Shown: piece after piece, positions 57,801 to 64,000 of the stretch
How positions within the stretch are numbered: position 1 is the stretch's first letter
How the letters are laid out: every line of letters begins with the position of its first letter
The notes under the pieces: model-generated
Told to the model about the DNA's origin: nothing
What the model saw: only the letters and a program-made list of their open reading frames with translations
Database searches by the model: none
Assembly: GCA_000469685.2 (NCBI GenBank)
Contig: LS997567.1
Span: 29,166,334 to 29,230,333 of the forward strand
Direction: 5' to 3'
DNA from: Haemonchus contortus
Taxonomy: Eukaryota; Nematoda; Chromadorea; Rhabditida; Trichostrongylidae
DNA: 64,000 nucleotides
Translations under genes and position numbers: made by a program

Positions 57801-58260
57801 GCAAGACGAAACGAACGCCGCCGACGTTTCGCGATGGAAGCTTTTCACCACGAATGATTGGGGTTCAATCGTTCATTCGTCGCACGTCGGTTCCCCTGCT
57901 CTTGGTTTCTTGCAGCGCAGTCACATGATATTTAATGTGAGTAGCCGCATCGAGGAGCTCATGGAGAGCGGCATTGGAAGAGATTGTTCTCGCGTTGTAG
58001 GTTTAGAGTAGGAAACAGTTTTTGTGTCGTGTGGAGGGAGTGCTATCATAGTCCAAAATCCAAGGCGCCCTGCGCAACCCGAGATTTCTTTGCCTCTCAC
58101 CGGTCGCCATACCGTCCGACGCCGGAGACGGCTGGGCCCAGTGCGCGGGGTACTGAGGCTGTTTTATTGCTGTTTTAGCAAGCTTACCTCCTAGAGTCTC
58201 AACACTGCCTTGCCAGGGCCAGTGCTGAGTCTTCACCATCCTGGCTATAGCCATTCTGGA
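54836..58260 (-). pseudogene. RTE-B non-LTR retrotransposon ORF, nearly full length, broken
   Basis: On minus from about 58254: a leader (MAIARMVKTQHWPWQGSVET), endonuclease with [16 protein letters not shown], FVV-DFNARLGKAQEKEFRT (57610), FGMSDRNENGNRLEGLLTAA and GVVPSFCSGSDHRLLRAGNR (57300), linker, RT RMVVLHKEGDRDGLRNYCPM (56530), LLSVLYKLFTKIILIRI, QPVEQAGFRKGFSCLDHI (56390), then, after a MITE, RPLNIPIGKGVRQGD (55600). The C-terminal half is decayed. The 3' end shows the tandem tail (TAAGTA/TAAG)n at 54836-54870, a hallmark of RTE insertion. Confidence 0.85.
55658..56189. mobile_element. Tc1-type MITE (family M1) inserted in the RTE-B RT domain
   Basis: Ends CAGTAGCGCTCAGAAGTC and TTTTTTGAGCGCTACTG, TA on both sides. 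It separates the RT fingers from the IPIGKGVRQGD segment that normally follows. 532 bp. Confidence 0.88.
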
Positions 58261-58269
58261 TCAGAGGGA

Positions 58270-58860
58270 GCTGGGGACTACTCTTAGCCGTTCAGACATG
58301 CAGACGTGCCGTTGAACTATTAGTTATATATAGATATTTATATAAATGGTAACTGAAAAATGATCAAGGCTCCAACGCGAAATTCCGTCAACCAGTAGGA
58401 AGTTTAGGGGAGGGTTTTTGGACCATTCAAGCCGACATCTGATGGTAGTGACGAGAGCATTTGGCACGGCGACAGGACGCCTCCCCTTTGATAGGCGCAT
58501 ATTTCCCCGAGCGCCTGGTCCTTGATCCAGAACACGATGACTCAGGCGTAACGTACCGAGGCTTGCTGTGCGCAACTTAACGCGTGAAGAACGAATTCAA
58601 CCGCGACATCGGGCGGACGGACAAGGGGGACTCAAGCAAGGGGGCCGCCATCCCTCCACTTCTTCGCACGTCCACCTAGTCACAGCTTCGAATGCGAAGC
58701 GGCATGTCGGTCAAGATAAACCCCCGCATGACTGAAGAGCACCAGAGCTTTGCATTGGATGTTGTGATAAAATACTAAAAAACCAGAAAGAAACAGGAAT
58801 ATTATTGTTACATAAACAAAACCTTTAAAAATCGGACACGCCTGCAAGCCTAAACGCCAC
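58270..58860 (-). mobile_element. RTE-B 5' untranslated region
   Basis: Aligns with 46081-46620 (see there). It ends near 58860, where the satellite array begins. No open frame of note. Confidence 0.6.
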
Positions 58861-58879
58861 CCTCCCACGACGTTGAGGT

Positions 58880-61800
58880 GGTAGACCGTCGGGCGGGGCC
58901 GCGTGAACCATGGGAACATATTTGGGTGGGTGGAAGGCCGGAGTCCGCCCACAGGGGTGAGTTTTCACGAAATAGACATTTGAGCGGGAATTCATAACTC
59001 CTCTTTCCTTGAACCTTGAGCGTTCACATTTACTAGGTGTACAGGCGGCAGGTTGAGAACACTTTTGCGGGTGGCAGGACCAGCGTTCGGCCGCATGAAA
59101 GGGGTTTGTGCGGAAAAAAATATCCAAGCGGGAATTCATAACTCCTCTTTCCGTGAACCTACAGATTTCAATTTTGGTAGGGTACAGGCAGCAGGTTGAG
59201 AACACTTTTGCGGGAGGCAGGGCCGGCGTCCGCCCGCAGGAGGAGGGTTTGTGAGAAACAAATGTTTGAGCGGAAATTCATAACCCCTCTTTCCATAAAC
59301 CTACAGCGTTCAAATTTGGTAGGGTACAGGCAGCAGGTTGAGAACACTTTTGCGGGAGGCAGGGCCGGCGTCCGCCCACAGGAGGTGGGTTTGTGAGGAA
59401 CAAATGTTGAGCGGAAATTCATAACCCCTCTTTCCATAAACCTACAGATCTCAAATTTGGAAGGTGAACAGACAGCTGGATGGGATCACTTTTGGTGGGT
59501 GGCAGGACCTGCGCCCGCCCACAGGAGGTAGGTTCGTGAGAAACAAATATTTGAGCGGAAATTCATAACCCCTCTTTCCATAAACCAACAGATTTCAAAT
59601 TTGGTAGGTGTACAGGAGGCAGGCAGAGAAGACTTTTGCGGGTGGGCGGGACCGCCGTTCGGCCGCAAGAAAGGGGTTTGTGCGGAAAAAAATATCCAAG
59701 CGGAAATTCATAACTCCTCTTTCCGTGAACCTACAGCTTTCAAATTTGGTAGGGTACAGGCAGCAGGTTGGGAACACTTTTGCGGGAGGCAGGGCCGGCG
59801 TCCGCCCACAGGAGGTGGGTTTGTGAGAAACAAATGTTTGAGCGGAAATTCATAACCCCTCTTTCCATAAACCTACAGATTTCAAATTTGGTAGGTGAAC
59901 AGGCACCTGGATGGGATCACTTTTGGTGGGTGGCAGGACCTGCGCCCGCCCACAGGAGGTGGGTTTGCGAGAAACAAATGTTTAGCGGAAATTCATAACC
60001 CCTCTTTCCATAAACCAACAGATTTCAAATTTGGTAGGTGTACAGGAGGCAGGCAGAGCAGACTTTTGCGGGTGGGCGGGACCGCCGTTCGGCCGCAAGA
60101 AAGGGGTTTGTGCGGAAAAAAATATCCAAGGGGAAATTCATAACTCCTCTTTCCGTGAACCTACAGCTTTCAAATTTGGTAGGGTACAGGCAGCAGGTTG
60201 AGAACACTTTTGCGGGAGGCAGGGCCGGCGTCCGCCCACAGGAGGTGGGTTTGTGAGAAACAAATGTTTGAGCGGAAATTCATAACCCCTCTTTCCATAA
60301 ACCTACAGATTTCAAATTTGGTAGGTGAACAGGCACCTGGATGGGATCACTTTTGGTGGGTGGCAGGACCTGCGCCCGCCCACAGGAGGTGGGTTTGCGA
60401 GAAACAAATGTTTAGCGGAAATTCATAACCCCTCTTTCCATAAACCAACAGATTTCAAATTTGGTAGGTGTACAGGAGGCAGGCAGAGAAGACTTTTGCG
60501 GGTGGGCGGGACCGCCGTTCGGCCGCAAGAAAGGGGTTTGTGAGGAAAAAAATATCCAAGGGGAAATTCATAACTCCTCTTTCCGTGAACCTACAGCTTT
60601 CAAATTTGGTAGGGTACAGGCAGCAGGTTGGGAACACTTTTGCGGGAGGCAGGGCCGGCGTCCGCCCACAGGAGGTGGGTTTGTGAGAAACAAATGTTTG
60701 AGCGGAAATTCATAACCCCTCTTTCCATAAACCTACAGATTTCAAATTTGGTAGGTGAACAGGCACCTGGATGGGATCACTTTTGGTGGGTGGCAGGACC
60801 TGCGCCCGCCCACAGGAGGTGGGTTTGCGAGAAACAAATGTTTAGCGGAAATTCATAACCCCTCTTTCCATAAACCTACAGATTTCAATTTTGGTAGGGT
60901 ACAGGCAGCAGGTTGAGAACACTTTTGCGGGAGGCAGGGCCGGCGTCCGCCCACAGGAGGTGGGTTTGTGAGGAACAAATGTTGAGCGGAAATTCATAAC
61001 CCCTCTTTCCATAAACCTACAGATTTCAAATTTGGAAGGTGAACAGACAGCTGGATGGGATCACTTTTGGTGGGTGGAAGGACCTGCGCCCGCCCACAGG
61101 AGGTAGGTTCGTGAGAAACAAATATTTGAGCGGAAATTCATAACCCCTCTTTCCATAAACCAACAGATTTCAAATTTGGTAGGTGTTCAGGAGGCAGGCA
61201 GAGCAGACTTTTGCGGGTGGGCGGGACCGCCGTTCGGCCGCGAGAAAGGGGTTTGTGCGGAAAAAAATATCCAAGGGGAAGTTCATAACTCCTCTTTCCG
61301 TGAACCTACAGCTTTCAAATTTGGTAGGGTACAGGCAGCAGGTTGGGAACACTTTTGCGGGAGGCAGGGCCGGCGTCCGCCCACAGGAGGTGGGTTTGTG
61401 AGAAACAAATGTTTGAGCGGAAATTCATAACCCCTCTTTCCATAAACCTACAGATTTCAAATTTGGTAGGTGAACAGGCACCTGGATGGGATCACTTTTC
61501 GTGGGTGGCAGGACCTGCGCCCGCCCACAGGAGGTGGGTTTGCGAGAAACAAATGTTTAGCGGAAATTCATAACCCCTCTTTCCATAAACCTACAGATTT
61601 CAAATTTGGTAGGTGAACAGGCACCTGGATGGGATCACTTTTCGTGGGTGGCAGGACCTGCGCCCGCCCACAGGAGGTGGGTTTGCGAGAAACAAATGTT
61701 TAGCGGAAATTCATAACCCCTCTTTCCATAAACCTACAGCGTTCAAATTTGATAAGGTACAGGCAGCAGGTTGAGAACACTTTTGCGGGAGGCAGGGCCG

Positions 61801-64000
61801 GCGTCCGCCCACAGGAGGTGGGTTTGTGAGGAACAAATGTTGAGCGGAAATTCATAACCCCTCTTTCCATAAACCTACAGATTTCAAATTTGGAAGGTGA
61901 ACAGACAGCTGGATGGGATCACTTTTGGTGGGTGGAAGGACCTGCGCCCGCCCACAGGAGGTAGGTTCGTGAGAAACAAATATTTGAGCGGAAATTCATA
62001 ACCCCTCTTTCCATAAACCAACAGATTTCAAATTTGGTAGGTGTACAGGAGGCAGGCAGAGCAGACTTTTGCGGGTGGGCGGGACCGCCGTTCGGCCGCA
62101 AGAAAGGGGTTTGTGCGGAAAAAAATATCCAAGCGGAAATTCATAACTCCTCTTTCCATAAACCTACAGATTTCAATTTTGGGAGGGTACAGGCAGCAGG
62201 TTGAGAACACTTTTGCGGGAGGCAGGGCCGGCGTCCGCCCACAGGAGGTGGGTTTGTGAGAAACAAATGTTTGAGCGGAAATTCATAACCCCTCTTTCCA
62301 TAAACCTACAGATTTCAAATTTGGTAGGTGAACAGGCAGCTGGATGGGATCACTTTTGGTGGGTGGCAGGACCTGCGCCCGCCCACAGGAGGTGGGTTTG
62401 TGAGAAACAAATGTTTGAGCGGAAATTCATAACCCCTCTTTCCATAAACCTACAGATTTCAAATTTGGTAGGTGAACAGGCAGCTGGATGGGAACACCTT
62501 TGGTGGGTGGCAGGACCTGCGCCCGCCCACAGGAGGTGGGTTTGTGAGAAACAAATGTTTGAGCGGAAATTCATAACCCCTCTTTCCATAAACCTACAGA
62601 TTTCAAATTTGGTAGGTGTACAGGAGGCAGGTAGAGAAGACTTTTGCGGGTGGGCGGGACCAGCGTTCGGCCGCAAGAAAGGGGTTTGTGCGGAAAAGAA
62701 TATCCAAGCGGAAATTCATAACTCCTCTTTCCGTGAACCTACAGCGTTCAAATTTGGTAGGGTACAGGCAGCAGGTTGGGAACACTTTTGCGGGTGGGCG
62801 GGACCAGCGTTCGGCCACAAGAAAGGGGTTTGTGCGGAAAAAAATATCCAAGCGGAAATTCATAACACCTCTGCAGCAGGTTGAGAACACTTTTGCGGGA
62901 GGCAGGGCCGGCGTCCGCCCACAGGAGGTGGGTTTGTGAGAAACAAATGTTTTAGCGGAAATTCATAACCCCTCTTTCCATAAACCTACAGATTTCAAAT
63001 TTGGTAGGTGAACAGGCACCTGGATGGGATCACTTTTGGTGGGTGGCAGGACCTGCGCCCGCCCACAGGAGGTGGGTTTGCGAGAAACAAATGTTTAGCG
63101 GAAATTCATAACCCCTCTTTCCATAAACCTACAGATTTCAATTTTGGTAGGGTACAGGCAGCAGGTTGAGAACACTTTTGCGGGAGGCAGGGCCGGCGTC
63201 CGCCCACAGGAGGTGGGTTTGTGAGGAACAAATGTTGAGCGGAAATTCATAACCCCTCTTTCCATAAACCTACAGATTTCAAATTTGGAAGGTGAACAGA
63301 CAGCTGGATGGGATCACTTTTGGTGGGTGGAAGGACCTGCGCCCGCCCACAGGAGGTAGGTTCGTGAGAAACAAATATTTGAGCGGAAATTCATAACCCC
63401 TCTTTCCATAAACCAACAGATTTCAAATTTGGTAGGTGTACAGGAGGCAGGCAGAGCAGACTTTTGCGGGTGGGCGGGACCGCCGTTCGGCCGCAAGAAA
63501 GGGGTTTGTGCGGAAAAAAATATCCAAGCGGAAATTCATAACTCCTCTTTCCATAAACCTACAGATTTCAATTTTGGGAGGGTACAGGCAGCAGGTTGAG
63601 AACACTTTTGCGGGAGGCAGGGCCGGCGTCCGCCCACAGGAGGTGGGTTTGTGAGAAACAAATGTTTGAGCGGAAATTCATAACCCCTCTTTCCATAAAC
63701 CTACAGATTTCAAATTTGGTAGGTGTACAGGAGGCAGGCAGAGAAGACTTTTGCGGGTGGGCGGGACCGCCGTTCGGCCGCAAGAAAGGGGTTTGTGCGG
63801 AAAAAATATCCAAGCGGAAATTCATAACTCCTCTTTCCATAAACCTACAGATTTCAAATTTTGGTAGGGTACAGGCAGCAGGTTGAGAACACTTTTGCGG
63901 GAGGCAGGGCCGGCGTCCGCCCACAGGAGGTGGGTTTGTGAGAAACAAATGTTTGAGCGGAAATTCATAACCCCTCTTTCCATAAACCTACAGATTTCAA
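58880..64000 (+). repeat. GC-rich satellite array with higher-order structure, runs past window end
   Basis: About 35 monomers of roughly 143 bp, each with GGAAATTCATAAC-CCTCTTT, TTTCAAATTTGGTAGG and a GCCCACAGGAGGTGGG-type box. Three subtypes alternate: one with GGTGTACAGGAGGCAGG and TTCGGCCGCAAGAAAGG, one with GGTACAGGCAGCAGGTTG, one with GGTGAACAGGCACCTGG. The order repeats at exactly 430 bp (59608, 60038, 60468). A longer block is duplicated at 1395 bp (61919-62101 equals 63314-63496). All open frames on both strands, up to 227 codons, are artefacts of the monomer. The array is cut by the window end. Confidence 0.95.

Noticed and set aside
58825..63948. Many overlapping open frames of 60-227 codons on both strands
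   Set aside because: They repeat with the 143 bp monomer and its 430 bp higher order. Both strands are equally open and no splice or start context is shared with real exons.
58880..64000. CRISPR-like array
   Set aside because: Repeat units are long, contiguous and variable without unique spacers, and the setting is a eukaryotic genome.

Overview
This is a window of eukaryotic, almost certainly nematode, DNA with no bacterial-style gene organisation. Several features seen directly support this: short phase-matched introns (about 48-65 bases) ending in nematode-like acceptors, degraded RTE-type non-LTR retrotransposons, Tc1/mariner-class transposons, Helitron termini, and huge tetranucleotide arrays. 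The RTE proteins resemble the families abundant in strongylid (clade V) genomes such as hookworms. That placement is inference from remembered family character, not from a search.

Host genes are a small part of the window. The clearest is a plus-strand gene of unknown function whose exons run from 4.8 kb to 33.9 kb (4809-4971, 5725-5876, 6177-6247, 14415-14587, 14728-14889, probably 32900-33015, then 33239-33384 and 33449-33869). Its splice phases agree across every neighbouring pair except one junction, which spans an 18 kb intron packed with transposons. Weaker candidates lie on the minus strand at 37.5-38.3 kb (cysteine-rich, possibly PAN/apple-like), 52.2-53.1 kb, 42.9-43.2 kb and 15.0-15.8 kb, and on the plus strand at 25.7-26.1, 35.9-36.1 and 50.9-51.5 kb.

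Layout: 0-4.6 kb, nested DNA transposons, a MITE and a broken RTE copy. 4.8-6.3 kb, host exons. 6.9-7.9 kb, a complete non-autonomous Helitron. 9.0-12.1 kb, a long-TIR element cut by a Helitron head that has expanded into a 1.8 kb TCTA/TTCTA/TTCCTA array. 12.1-14.0 kb, MITEs and an RTE tail. 14.4-14.9 kb, host exons. 16.4-24.1 kb, Helitrons, a foldback element, a near-perfect palindrome and an RTE 3' half. 24.4-26.7 kb, a foldback element with arms of about 550 bp around a possible captured two-exon gene fragment. 26.9-32.7 kb, a piggyBac-type MITE, a MULE-type MITE, a mariner and a Tc/maT element. 32.9-33.9 kb, the last recognised host exons. 34.2-36.9 kb, a Helitron and a long-TIR element. 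37.5-38.3 kb, a minus-strand gene. 38.5-41.2 kb, a TATG array leading into a Helitron 3' half. 43.2-46.6 kb, two RTE copies head to tail. 47.1-50.8 kb, a complete long-TIR element with its own small insertion, a MITE and a Tc1 element. 52-54 kb, a gene fragment and a LINE. 54.8-58.9 kb, a second RTE family interrupted by a MITE. 58.9 kb to the window end, a GC-rich satellite array with higher-order structure.

The main result of the hunt is a network of shared parts. One GC-rich satellite monomer (about 125-145 bp) appears inside two families of non-autonomous Helitrons, in the 3' tail of the RTE-A retrotransposon, and as the terminal array of at least 5 kb. The Helitron 5' ends carry the (TCTG)n tracts from which the giant tetranucleotide arrays seem to have grown. 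This suggests that the Helitrons and RTE seed both the micro- and the minisatellites of this genome. Comparisons between copies inside the window give empty sites for three insertions. All comparisons were made by eye; no alignment or database search was run.
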